Assembly: GCF_002127535.1 (NCBI RefSeq)
Contig: NZ_MUBJ01000019.1
Coordinates: 1 to 64,000 of the forward strand
Source of the DNA: Xenorhabdus vietnamensis
Lineage (GTDB): Bacteria > Pseudomonadota > Gammaproteobacteria > Enterobacterales > Enterobacteriaceae
Direction: 5' to 3'
DNA length: 64,000 bases
Position numbers and translations under genes: made by a program. A model generated the notes under the pieces. It was not told where the DNA came from, did not search any database, and worked only from the letters and a program-made list of their open reading frames with translations. Position 1 is the stretch's first letter. Each line of letters starts with the position of its first letter. Below are positions 26,301 to 33,737 of this stretch, in pieces.

Positions 26301-26579
26301 CCGTGGCTGTGGCGTTATATCTTGGGATACTGTGTGTGAAACCGGTGCATGGCGTTGCAGAAGCTGGCTCCAGGCAGACAGGGTTGGCTTTTGATAAAGC
26401 TCACGCAGGGTAACGCGATGCCCTTGACGTCTGAACTGGTTTAGCAATGCCATTATTTGCATTGAATCCAGTCCACTGCGAATTAAATCGTCGTCATCGT
26501 CCACCGAGATATTTTTTTGATTAAACAGGCCAGAAATAAGCTGGCGCAGCGAATCAGGGGAGAGAAGATCCATGTGCAT
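20349..26579 (-). CDS. irp2: HMWP2-like NRPS: ArCP-Cy-A-PCP-Cy-PCP
   Basis: The 2076-residue protein matches HMWP2 (about 2040) in size and order. ArCP (GLDSM, Ser39) accepts salicylate; Cy1 at 103-540 carries D236-x4-D241-x2-S244; the A domain (560-1400) has YTSGSTGMPKG (702-712) and FDLSVYD; PCP1 (GGDSL, Ser1449); Cy2 at 1510-1935 has D1637, D1642, S1645; PCP2 (GANSL, Ser2005). Specificity residues read D-L-Y-N-L-S-M-I-W, close to the cysteine code. Residues about 1000-1345 form a methyltransferase-like insert between the late A-domain motifs. Its SAM loop is degenerate (MEFDARSG instead of VLEVGAGTG). In Yersinia the same inserted domain serves as an epimerase, so that role is likely here. 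The C-terminal tail is rich in Arg, Gln and Lys. AGGA precedes the ATG, and the gene overlaps irp1 by ATGA. Confidence 0.94.
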   Translation of the reverse strand: MHMDLLSPDSLRQLISGLFNQKNISVDDDDDLIRSGLDSMQIMALLNQFRRQGHRVTLRELYQKPTLSAWSQLLQRHAPVSHTVSQDITPQPRMPLPRIADAHPFPLTAVQHAYFVGRSPEQMLGGVGCHLYQEFDGIGLEPEQLEAAIHVLIQRHPMLRVRFLPDGRQQGIASAYWKKLTVHDLRNLTTNEQQQALNNIREQLSHRVLQVEEGETFDIQLSLFGDNQHRLHTNIDLLIMDAASFSLFFTELAAVIAKRSLPAISPDYDFCSYLTQYQSQFGQTRQEADLFWRSRLDTLPLAPQLPLARDPSLIKNVRIQRRCFQLAPEHWERFKQLAQQNGVTPTMALATAFAALLCRWSNSARLLFNLTLFDRASLHPAVDNILADFTNILLLDIPGDNLPFCQLAKDAQATFAEAYEHRHWSGVEVLRELKKRGNHPHGAPIVFTSNLGRPLYGENTRDVLGKPSWGISQTPQVWLDFVAFEHENALNIQWDSNDELFPDGLMDTLFTAYQGLIENLTENAAQWSEKLPDLMPASQYHLRHQINNTLEQLPNALLHEGVFAQAERTPNAVALVTHNQKMSYGELSLAARRLAAVLQKMPVMPGDRVAISMEKGIGQIVAVLATLYAGGVYVPVPVDQPLNRRHAICESAGINVVIIDSEQKNTPWSQDVHCISWHQDEQLPPLANMPKCAVTEPAYIIYTSGSTGMPKGVVISHQSALNTCLDINRRHQVQSSDRLLALSALHFDLSVYDIFGILSAGGALVLINELQRRDPSTWEMLIGQHNITLWNSVPALFDMLLTYCEGMEVDAPKTLRTVMLSGDWIGLSLPERYRAFNPDGVLSAMGGATEAAIWSNEYIVKEVDAQWRSIPYGYPLANQCYRVVGEDGRDCPDWVVGELWIGGAGVALGYFNDEERTAAQFIVDQGERWYRTGDLGCYHPEGWLEFMGRRDSQVKIGGYRIELGEIDAALNQVTGISKGVSLTSGEKEKSLVAFLELEGDALYQQVNRAPQLPTNYRDLFPAMQVITNKTGQPDNSSESQVAIFLLEHLSRHGITFTSPQSLTDCLQHYQLQPEYHDWFARMLAYLCQCDLLECNLPVESAHHVYQAALSSATFNNSFNKLNNEAGCVPERWHSTLRNILTGQQTAVTLLDDPQFAPEQQLFVLPETQQWLAGLKHVIIALSQRLQRPVTVMEFDARSGLCAQWLAEHITDQHLSYIGFERSQALINQMQTRLSSYAHTSAKRWPEQIPELLQHQADIILLNNVLHREEDPVSCIKALLPLAQPGALVLAMELQQASSLSLITTELLSPHGIQLHSASQWLSVLSPLSIQTETPITIGNLNVLLMQASDSVTIPDRGKIKSVLAQHLPGYMIPQRLHVIPRLPLTPNGKIDRKALAQSLLPATKTEAPCQSEITLLNTLEQTVAAIWQRLLNTEQLGHNSDFFQLGGDSLLATRLIGELAQQGLKGELSHLFRNSQLAAFTATLSPLLAPLSETSSEAYSIPKEQDKDEYQPFPLTEVQQAYLVGRHPGFALSGVGAHFFIEYQIEQLDVQRLNRVLNRLIQRHPVLRTVVINGQQRILKDVPVFSVKQHQFTDITEADTLRERLSHQVLDASHWPVFDFQLAQDNSLVSRLFVSLDNLLLDGLSMQILLAELEQLYLNEQHELPPLNVTFRDCVLRQQQMPAHQNSLQYWQEQVKTLPLAPQLPLRIAPESIQSPRFIRYSDRLSAHEWNQLKQHAVPHQITPSALLIAAYAAVLSAFSTKPELTLNLTLFDRPHWHEDIKHILGDFTSLSLLAWHPEKNWLPSARRLQQQLWQDLDHRHISAIRVMRELAQSRGSDAAVMPVVFTSALGTHEGQFLSHSSWMKPVWGISQTPQIWLDHQVYESDNELCLNWDAVEELFEPHQLKNMFNSYMALLRTLAVQPESWHSALEQLMPRQQCLTAVNNIAEDIVEDNASVVIASSPHAEGFDPQVRHEICSEIQRLFLSVINQPIDAQQNFFEAGANSLQLIQLHSQLQHAGFQHLAVTDLFAYPTPEALSLRCRKDTQDENRQSITLRQRQQQKRLQQREKRHKGAAQ

Positions 26580-26638
26580 GAAAAAATCCTATAAAAATGG
26601 CAGTTACGTAATAAGTCAAAGAATGGGTGGGTTACACC

Positions 26639-28411
26639 TTATTCGGATGGATGTTGCGGGTGTAAGTGCCAATGCTCTTCTGAACCAAGATGATTTTTCC
26701 AGAGAGATTGATAAAGCGGGCAGCGATTCAGTAATTCGTCATGGGTGCCGCTATCACAAAGGGTTCCATGATCCATTACCAATATTTGATCAGCGCGGGT
26801 TATCGTGCTTAATCGATGGGCGATAACAAAGACCGTTTTATTCTGGGTAAGAGAATTAAACGCTTCTTGTATCAATCGCTCATTTTCCGGGTCCAGTGAA
26901 GCTGTTGCTTCGTCCAGGAATAAAACAGGTGATTGTTTTAGAATGGCGCGTGCAATGGCAAGGCGCTGGCGTTCACCGCCGGACAACGTACCGCCATCCA
27001 CACCTAAAAGGGTGTCATATCCTTGCGGCAAGGCCATAATCGTATCGTGAATATTGGCAAGGCGGGCAGCTTGTTCCAATTCCAACTGAGTCGCATCCGG
27101 ATCACCCAAACGGAGATTATTAGCAACAGTATCCTGAAATAGTGCCGTTTCCTGAAATACCATTGTGACGGTGTCATACAGGGCTTGAGTCTGATAATGA
27201 TGAATAGGTTCACCACCCAGACGGATCTCACCTTTATCCAGTTGATAAAAAGAGAGCAATAAATAAGCCAGTGTGGATTTACCACTGCCGCTTGGCCCCA
27301 CAATAGCGGTCATACTGCCCTGTGGTGCATAAAATGAAACGTTTTGGATAGCTGGCTGACTGGTTCCCGGATAGCTAAATGAAATATTGTTAACTTTAAC
27401 ATCGTATTTAGCTGGCGCTGCCAATGGGCCGGAAACCTGCGTTTCAACCGCTTCTATTTCTGCAATATGCGTTTCGCCTACTTGTGTCAATGCGGTGACA
27501 TTGAGTAGGGGAATGATCCCGCGTAAAGGCGTAATTGTGGCAAACAGCAGCAAAATCGTGATGAGCATTTCAGAAAGTGTGAGTGCTTCCGTAGAATGAA
27601 TGCGTAATGCTCCGGCCAGAATGCCAACGACCACGCTGGTATCAATGACGATGTAAAACAGGCTCAGTAGCGGTATGCTTTTGAATACTCCGCGGCGGAA
27701 TGCGGTACGTAATTGTTCAATTTCTTGGTCAAAACGTTGTTCTACCGTCGTGGTGACTGCTGCTGCGCGGATAAAGGCCATGCCTTGTGCATACTCTACG
27801 ATCGATTCAGATACGTCAGCCATCATAGCTGCCCGTCGATGCAATATTTCATTCAGCTTTTGACGGATAGCACCCAGGATAATTAGTCCAACCATCAGTA
27901 CCAATAGGGCACTGCCAGCAACAATCCAATCGAACCAGAATAAGGCCAGATAAATAAGCGCCAGCATCGTGATCTGACAGGTGATTTGTGGGGTGGTATA
28001 GGCGGATTGATTTTCCTGCCATTGCACATCTTCGGATAATGTCAGGGCTATTTTTCCGGCACTTAATCCCCGAATAGTCGCGACAGACATACTAACAAGC
28101 CGTTGTAGCAAAGAGCGGCGGATTTCTATACCCAATCCATAAGCGGCAATGGTGAGTTGGCGTAATGCGCGAGACATAAAAGCGAACCGCAGCAACAGTA
28201 AAAGAATCAATAAAGACAGAGTAATAAGCGGCAGCATATCGTTGCCACTTTCTTTCAGATGAGTGTACTTCAGATGAGTGATAGCCCAAGCTGCGATAGC
28301 AAGTTGAGCAATAATTGCAATAGTATCAAGCTGTTTATATAACAACCCACGGAACCAGACCCGTTGTAGTTTCGGGGACAGATGTTGCTGGAGACGATTA
28401 AATAACCCCAT
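26639..28411 (-). CDS. ybtQ: ABC transporter half (permease-ATPase), YbtQ-like
   Basis: The 590-residue half-transporter has six predicted membrane helices in residues 28-300 and a nucleotide-binding domain after 335: Walker A VGPSGSGKST (371-380), signature LSGGERQR (476-483), Walker B LFLDEATASLD, and the switch His in VIAHRLS. It pairs with the preceding YbtP-like subunit. In Yersinia YbtPQ sit in the inner membrane and are needed for use of ferric yersiniabactin, although their fold is that of exporters. The start codon overlaps the end of ybtP by 14 bases, with GGAG upstream. A 59-base gap separates it from irp2, too short for an obvious separate promoter. Confidence 0.9.
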   Translation of the reverse strand: MGLFNRLQQHLSPKLQRVWFRGLLYKQLDTIAIIAQLAIAAWAITHLKYTHLKESGNDMLPLITLSLLILLLLLRFAFMSRALRQLTIAAYGLGIEIRRSLLQRLVSMSVATIRGLSAGKIALTLSEDVQWQENQSAYTTPQITCQITMLALIYLALFWFDWIVAGSALLVLMVGLIILGAIRQKLNEILHRRAAMMADVSESIVEYAQGMAFIRAAAVTTTVEQRFDQEIEQLRTAFRRGVFKSIPLLSLFYIVIDTSVVVGILAGALRIHSTEALTLSEMLITILLLFATITPLRGIIPLLNVTALTQVGETHIAEIEAVETQVSGPLAAPAKYDVKVNNISFSYPGTSQPAIQNVSFYAPQGSMTAIVGPSGSGKSTLAYLLLSFYQLDKGEIRLGGEPIHHYQTQALYDTVTMVFQETALFQDTVANNLRLGDPDATQLELEQAARLANIHDTIMALPQGYDTLLGVDGGTLSGGERQRLAIARAILKQSPVLFLDEATASLDPENERLIQEAFNSLTQNKTVFVIAHRLSTITRADQILVMDHGTLCDSGTHDELLNRCPLYQSLWKNHLGSEEHWHLHPQHPSE

Positions 28412-30227
28412 GATAATTTACTCCTGTTCCGGTATTTTCTCCCCGCCAGGCTGCCCACTGCTTGGCATACGCGCCTTGCTGTGCGACCAGTTCATCATGA
28501 GTACCTTGCTCAATGATTTGTCCTTTATCCAAGACCACTATTTGATCAAGGTGGCGGATGGTTGGCAGACGATGGGCAATAACAATCACTGTCTTATTGC
28601 GACCTGTTTCAGTGTGACATAACGCATTGAGTGCTTGTTGCATCTCTTTTTCGCATTCAGGGTCGGCATAGGCAGTGGCTTCATCCAAGACAAGAATGGG
28701 TGCGTTTTTCAGGATGGCTGTGGCAACAGCGATACGCTGTTTTTCTCCCACAGATAAGCTGATACCGTTGTTAAGTACGGTGTTGTAGCCTTGTGGTAGC
28801 TGTTGGATAAATTGGTGTGCCTGTGCTGCGGTGGCCGCCGCTTCAACTTCCGCTTGGGAAGCATCAGGGCGGGCCAATCGGATATTATTGGCTATCGTAT
28901 CGTTGAACAGGAATATCCGCTGGAAAACAAAAGAGATGTTATTGCGCAGGGTAGGCTCATCCATATTGCGGATATCAATGCCACCAACAGTAATTTTGCC
29001 TTGTTGTGGATCCCAAAGACGGGCAATTAAACTGGCTACCGTGGATTTGCCAGAACCACTGGCTCCGACCAGAGCCAGTGAACTTCCGGCAGGTACGGAA
29101 AACGAGATGTTATTTAATGCATTATCCTGCTCATCTTGATAAGAGAAGCTGACATTATGTAAGGTCACGTTATGATCAACAGGCATTTGATCGGCAGATG
29201 TTTGACCCTGAGTGCATGGTGTTAATTCAGGTTGATTCATTAACCAGTGATAACGTGTAATTAATGCCTCTTGCTGTTGCAAACGTGTCATCACAGCGAA
29301 CATGGATGAGGCAATATTACCGAATGCCATAGCAGCCAAGATAAAGAAGGTGAATTCAAATACAGAGATTTCTTGTCGGCTAAATAGCCAGATTGCCAAA
29401 GGAAGAACAAACAATAGGTTAGCGCTGGATAACACAAAAAATCGGCTGGATTTGACCTGCACTTTCTCAACCCAAACATCAATAATGCGTGTCAGGGCGG
29501 TAAATGCTTCTTCCGCTCGCTGTAGCGCAATATTGCCGCCTGAATAGGTTTTTACCACAGGGATTGCATTGATAACTTCACCCATGGTTGAAGCAATACG
29601 ATTTTGGGCTGCGTAAAAACGCTGAGTTGTGGTTTGAACTTTCATCTGAATATAGATGAATAATAAACAAGCGCCCAAAGTCGGGGCGAATGCCGCCAAT
29701 GCTAACCGCCAATCGATGGCCAACATAACACTCAATGCGATCAATGGGCCAAACAAGGTTGCGGACATCTCTGGAATGATGTGGGCAATGCCATCTTCAA
29801 GCTGTTCGACGTCATCTAACATCATTTTCTTGATTTCGGTGCTGTCGGTTTGTATGAAGAAGCCTAAGGGAACAGACTTCAATTTACTGCTGATTTTGCG
29901 ACGAACATCAGCCTGAACGTCGGCGGCGATCAAATGAGAAACAAACGTTGAGCCACTGAAAGTCAGCATAGCGGCAAAAGTGGCGCTTAATAACATGACA
30001 CCGTAACTCAGTAACGTGTCATATTTCCCGTCATAGATAGACTGGGTAATCAGCCCTGCAATCGCAGCCGGTAATATTTGCAGTCCAGCGGAAACAATGG
30101 CAAGCGCAATGGCAACGTAACTTAGTGCGCGATATGGGCGCATCATATTCCACAGTGCCTTAATGACTCCGGCATCCGCGGCGCGTTGCTCTGGCGAGTT
30201 CTGTACAGAAGAATCATTATTGGGCAT
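28398..30227 (-). CDS. ybtP: ABC transporter half (permease-ATPase), YbtP-like
   Basis: I place the start at 30227 (MPNNDSS), where AAAAGGAAAG precedes the ATG and overlaps ybtX by 11 bases; the frame itself is open 54 bases further upstream. The 609-residue product has an N-terminal membrane domain (residues 35-315) and an ATPase domain with Walker A VGASGSGKST (387-396), Walker B ILVLDEATAYAD and the switch His in VIAHRLP. The signature loop reads LSVGEKQR rather than LSGGxxQR, so the first Gly is Val. With YbtQ it would form a heterodimer for the ferric siderophore. An atypical signature in one half is common in heterodimeric ABC exporters with one weak ATP site. Confidence 0.9.
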   Translation of the reverse strand: MPNNDSSVQNSPEQRAADAGVIKALWNMMRPYRALSYVAIALAIVSAGLQILPAAIAGLITQSIYDGKYDTLLSYGVMLLSATFAAMLTFSGSTFVSHLIAADVQADVRRKISSKLKSVPLGFFIQTDSTEIKKMMLDDVEQLEDGIAHIIPEMSATLFGPLIALSVMLAIDWRLALAAFAPTLGACLLFIYIQMKVQTTTQRFYAAQNRIASTMGEVINAIPVVKTYSGGNIALQRAEEAFTALTRIIDVWVEKVQVKSSRFFVLSSANLLFVLPLAIWLFSRQEISVFEFTFFILAAMAFGNIASSMFAVMTRLQQQEALITRYHWLMNQPELTPCTQGQTSADQMPVDHNVTLHNVSFSYQDEQDNALNNISFSVPAGSSLALVGASGSGKSTVASLIARLWDPQQGKITVGGIDIRNMDEPTLRNNISFVFQRIFLFNDTIANNIRLARPDASQAEVEAAATAAQAHQFIQQLPQGYNTVLNNGISLSVGEKQRIAVATAILKNAPILVLDEATAYADPECEKEMQQALNALCHTETGRNKTVIVIAHRLPTIRHLDQIVVLDKGQIIEQGTHDELVAQQGAYAKQWAAWRGENTGTGVNYHGVI

Positions 30228-31470
30228 AGGTGCTTTCCTTTTGGAAATCGCGGCGTTTGCGTAATACCCAGAACAGGCCAACGAGGGTGAAGAGTGATGC
30301 TAAAGCGAAAAGGGAAGCATAGCCTGTTTTGGTCACAATCAGCCCACCCAGTATTGAACAGATGATCGCAATGCTCATATCTGCGGATTGCATCAACGCA
30401 AAATCCACACCAGATTGTGTACCTGCCGCCAGAGACATCATTTGGGTATATAAAGCAACAAATTTGGCCGCGGTGATTAATGTGATGAGGACGTATGCAG
30501 ATGAAAGCAGGGATACAGAGGTTTCTGGTTGTTGGGCAAGCCAGAAAATTCCCGCTAACACCAGGCATTCAAGCAGCATAAGGCACAATAATGTCTGAAT
30601 GGCCCCTAATTTACGTACAATGATGCCGCCAGACAGGACACCGGATAATCCGGCTAATGCACCACCGCTGGCTGCAATGATGCCTAGTTGGGTTAAATCT
30701 ACTCCGCGATCGATTAAAAACGGAGAGAGCATACCGAGTGACAGGCGTGTACCCACCATACATAACAGTATTAAAACCAGTGCCTGTTTAACCGGAGTTC
30801 GGCGTAATGCACTCTTCAGGGAAGGGGTTGCCACCGCTGTTGAAACATCCGGTTCTTGCTTTCCCTGAGTTTTTCGGATGAACAAAATAGGCAGTGACAT
30901 TAAGAGAATCACAATGGTTAATACACCTGCGCCAATATGCCAGCCATACAATGAAGTCAGATATAAAAACAGACCGCTGCCGATAATGGCTCCCAGATAA
31001 CCGCCCCCGACCTGCATGACATTGCTCCAAGGGCGAAGTTGTGGTGGTAACCGGTCGATAGCATGGCCATCTGTGGTGGTGTCTACAATGGTCAGGCAAA
31101 GTGTTATCAGAAACAGAGCCGCAATAATCAGTGGCATATGTTCAGCGGGGTTTGCCAATGACATTGCGCAGAAAAGCAGTGTAATTAGCAGATTGCCACA
31201 GAGCATGAGGCGGCGGGGGTGAGTATCCCCCGAACCTGATTTGCGATAGCGCTCTACAATCGGCGCCCAAAGGAATTTGCATGCCCAGGGTAACATCAAC
31301 AGATAAAGTAACCCTATCTTATCCGGCGTTACACCGTGGCTGCGCAAAAATGCGGGCATGCTTTGTAACGTTAACATGCCAATGGTACTTTGGATGGTGT
31401 AAACACCAGCCAAAGTCAAAAGCAGTAACGAAACGTGACGGGAATTTGCAATATTGTGCGTTTGCGTCAT
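30217..31470 (-). CDS. ybtX: MFS transporter, YbtX-like
   Basis: The 417-residue protein is hydrophobic throughout, with about 12 predicted membrane helices. It has the loop between helices 2 and 3 and a cytoplasmic central loop (about 195-215, RKTQGKQEPD) expected of the major facilitator superfamily. YbtX-type proteins sit in yersiniabactin operons; by family they are inner-membrane carriers linked to siderophore export or metal handling, with an unsettled role. The start overlaps the fyuA stop as ATGA, and the end overlaps ybtP. That places the gene second in the operon, whereas Yersinia has it after ybtPQ. Confidence 0.87.
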   Translation of the reverse strand: MTQTHNIANSRHVSLLLLTLAGVYTIQSTIGMLTLQSMPAFLRSHGVTPDKIGLLYLLMLPWACKFLWAPIVERYRKSGSGDTHPRRLMLCGNLLITLLFCAMSLANPAEHMPLIIAALFLITLCLTIVDTTTDGHAIDRLPPQLRPWSNVMQVGGGYLGAIIGSGLFLYLTSLYGWHIGAGVLTIVILLMSLPILFIRKTQGKQEPDVSTAVATPSLKSALRRTPVKQALVLILLCMVGTRLSLGMLSPFLIDRGVDLTQLGIIAASGGALAGLSGVLSGGIIVRKLGAIQTLLCLMLLECLVLAGIFWLAQQPETSVSLLSSAYVLITLITAAKFVALYTQMMSLAAGTQSGVDFALMQSADMSIAIICSILGGLIVTKTGYASLFALASLFTLVGLFWVLRKRRDFQKESTYAQ

Positions 31471-33443
31471 AATGCAACGCTCACGTCCAGCCCCACATTC
31501 AAGCCCTTACTCATCATGCTACCTTGTGTGAAACTAGAAACACGGTACTTTTTGTTGCCCAGATTTTCGCCATAAAGTTTGACGTTAACACCGTGAGCCA
31601 TTTCTAAACTTAATGAAGCGTCATAGAGAGTATATGCGCCTTGTTCAAGGGTATTCGCTTCATTAAAGTAGCTTTTTGAATAGTGGCGGGCACCAGCATT
31701 TACATAGAGATTTCCTGGCAAGAATGTCTGATTAATCAGATAGTCGACATTTGCATTAAGCATGATATCTGGCGCATATGGCAGACGTTTGCCGTTGTAA
31801 CTTACGCTATTTATTGTATTGGTTGCATGAGTGAAGTTTGATTTACCTACACTGCCGCCAAGAGAAAATCTGAGTCCTTGCATTGGTTTGATCTGGCTAC
31901 TCAGTTCAATCCCTTTACTTTCTGCTTTTCCGGCATTGCGAATGGATTGCATGCCAATAGGTCCAACATAGATCTGCTTGTCTTTTGAACGAATATAATA
32001 AACCGCACTGTTTAATGTCACGGCATTATCAAAGAATGCGGTATTCCAACCGAATTCATAATTGTCTGAAGTTTCGGTATCGTAAGGTTTTCTATCCTCG
32101 GCAGAGGAAATAATGTTATTGAACCCGCCGGGTTTATAACCTTTAGTTGCAGAAACATAGAAACGGGTATCAGGCGTGAATTGCCAGCCCAAAGCCGCTT
32201 TAGGGGTAAATTCGTTGTTGGAAACTTGATTATCAAATGCGTCAATTTTCATGATGTCAGATCCTGAGTAGTTGATCTGAGATTTTTCATGTGACAAACG
32301 ACCACCAAGGGTGAGATCCCATTGAGACGCAATGGGTAATTTAACTTCGCCAAACAGAGCTAGCGATTTTCCTTTGATTTTGTTGTGGGCATCATTATAG
32401 CTAGTATGATGTTTATTGGTTTCATCTGAGAACCAACCGCCGAGAACACTGGTTATTCCATTTGAGTAGTTGGAATTTAAACGCAGTTCTTGGGTTGTGG
32501 CGTGGTGTTTCTCTTTCCATTTACCCCCGACGAAATCACGGAAGATATCGCGATCCTGATAAGAAGTGACACTGGTCAATGCATTCTCACCGAAATCATA
32601 TTCAGCTTTCAGCGCATAACTGTTGACTCGCCGTTTTAAATCAGGGGTAGAGCCATCGTATTCTTTCCGGCGGAATTGCTCGTCGGTTAAATAAAGTTCT
32701 TCGTGTGAGTTGAGATCTTCATGAGCAAAGCTAAGTTCAGCACTGAAGGGAGAATCATCCGGCGCAAATGTCAGTTGTCCTTTACCTAACCAGGTTTTGC
32801 TGGAATCAATATTTTTAGCACCCCGATTTGGTGCATCAATTTGCCCCGGCTCTTTTACCCAGCGTAGGCTCGTACTGCCATAAAGAATGCCCTCGATCAA
32901 AGGCGTTGATCCGCTGAAGGAACCACCTTGCTTTAATTTAGAATAATTACCAGAAAGGTTAAGCCAAGGGCCTTCCTTGGGAGAACGAGTGATAATATTG
33001 ATAACACCTGCTTGGGCGTTTCCACCATATAAAGTGCCTTGAGGGCCACGTAATAATTCTACACGTTCTACATTAATTAATTCCTGTGTCAGAAATTGGT
33101 GATCCTGAGGAACGCCATCAACATAAATTCGAATGGAAGGTGAATAGTAATCAGGTGAACTAATGCCCCGAATTGTGGTTGCCGCATAAGTTCGGTTACC
33201 GCGAGAGCGGATTTGTAAACCGGGGAAAGCACGTTCAAGATCCTGCACCTGAGTGATACCCGCTTGCTCAAGTTCTTCGCCAGTTTTAACCAAAATGCTG
33301 CCGTCAACTTTATTTAATGCTTCTTCTCGTTTATTAGCGGTTACGATCAAAACATCTTCTTTAGCTTCAGGTGCATGTTCTGCCCAAGCTACAGGTGAAA
33401 CCAGACAACATAAGACAGATGCCTTAGCATATTTTCTCTTCAT
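31467..33443 (-). CDS. fyuA: TonB-dependent ferric siderophore receptor, FyuA-like
   Basis: The 658-residue protein begins with a signal peptide cut after about residue 21 (SPVAWA). A TonB-box-like stretch (EDVLIVTA, about 29-36) follows, then a plug domain with RGPQGTLYGGNAQAGVINI, then a 22-strand barrel made of alternating amphipathic segments. By family it is the outer-membrane receptor for the ferric siderophore made by the downstream genes, driven by TonB-ExbBD. FyuA/Psn is also the pesticin receptor in Yersinia. The last residue is Leu, whereas most such barrels end in Phe or Trp; the stop codon is embedded in the ATGA overlap with ybtX. It is the first gene of the operon, next to the Fur box. 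Confidence 0.93.
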   Translation of the reverse strand: MKRKYAKASVLCCLVSPVAWAEHAPEAKEDVLIVTANKREEALNKVDGSILVKTGEELEQAGITQVQDLERAFPGLQIRSRGNRTYAATTIRGISSPDYYSPSIRIYVDGVPQDHQFLTQELINVERVELLRGPQGTLYGGNAQAGVINIITRSPKEGPWLNLSGNYSKLKQGGSFSGSTPLIEGILYGSTSLRWVKEPGQIDAPNRGAKNIDSSKTWLGKGQLTFAPDDSPFSAELSFAHEDLNSHEELYLTDEQFRRKEYDGSTPDLKRRVNSYALKAEYDFGENALTSVTSYQDRDIFRDFVGGKWKEKHHATTQELRLNSNYSNGITSVLGGWFSDETNKHHTSYNDAHNKIKGKSLALFGEVKLPIASQWDLTLGGRLSHEKSQINYSGSDIMKIDAFDNQVSNNEFTPKAALGWQFTPDTRFYVSATKGYKPGGFNNIISSAEDRKPYDTETSDNYEFGWNTAFFDNAVTLNSAVYYIRSKDKQIYVGPIGMQSIRNAGKAESKGIELSSQIKPMQGLRFSLGGSVGKSNFTHATNTINSVSYNGKRLPYAPDIMLNANVDYLINQTFLPGNLYVNAGARHYSKSYFNEANTLEQGAYTLYDASLSLEMAHGVNVKLYGENLGNKKYRVSSFTQGSMMSKGLNVGLDVSVAL

Positions 33444-33520
33444 ATTAATACTCGTTATGCCTTGTCAAATCATGTTTTACAAAAACTAAGTGTGGTAAAA
33501 CAAAAAACATCTTTGGGAGA

Positions 33521-33557
33521 CTAACGAGAGTAGAAAATCGGGGCTAACGGGATAGGG
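33521..33557. promoter_or_regulatory. Direct repeat CTAACGNGA, candidate binding site for the AraC-type regulator
   Basis: CTAACGAGAGTAG at 33521 and CTAACGGGATAGG at 33544 share the core CTAACGNGA and begin 23 bases apart, about two helical turns. They lie between the Fur box and fyuA. AraC-family activators such as YbtA commonly bind paired repeats spaced this way. Assignment to the adjacent regulator is inference. Confidence 0.4.
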
Positions 33558-33583
33558 ACAAAAGTAGCGCAATGCGTACTATT

Positions 33584-33602
33584 GATAATGATTATCATTA
33601 AT
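33584..33602. promoter_or_regulatory. Fur box
   Basis: GATAATGATTATCATTAAT matches the classical 19-base Fur consensus at 17 positions and continues into a further AATGATAA half-site. It lies between the divergent fyuA operon and the ybtA-like gene, so both units should be repressed when iron is plentiful. Confidence 0.9.
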
Positions 33603-33737
33603 GATAAATTGCGTGATATTTACATTATGTATATATATATAAAATAAAAGCATAATGCTCTTAACATACACAACATACTGTTTTTTATGTAAATAGCATT
33701 TGAAATGGAATCTGATGCTAATTTTACAGGGGATCTC

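Noticed and set aside
33705-33737. Upstream ATG extending the AraC-type regulator by 11 residues
   Set aside because: No ribosome binding site precedes it, while AGGGGA precedes the ATG at 33738; both remain possible.
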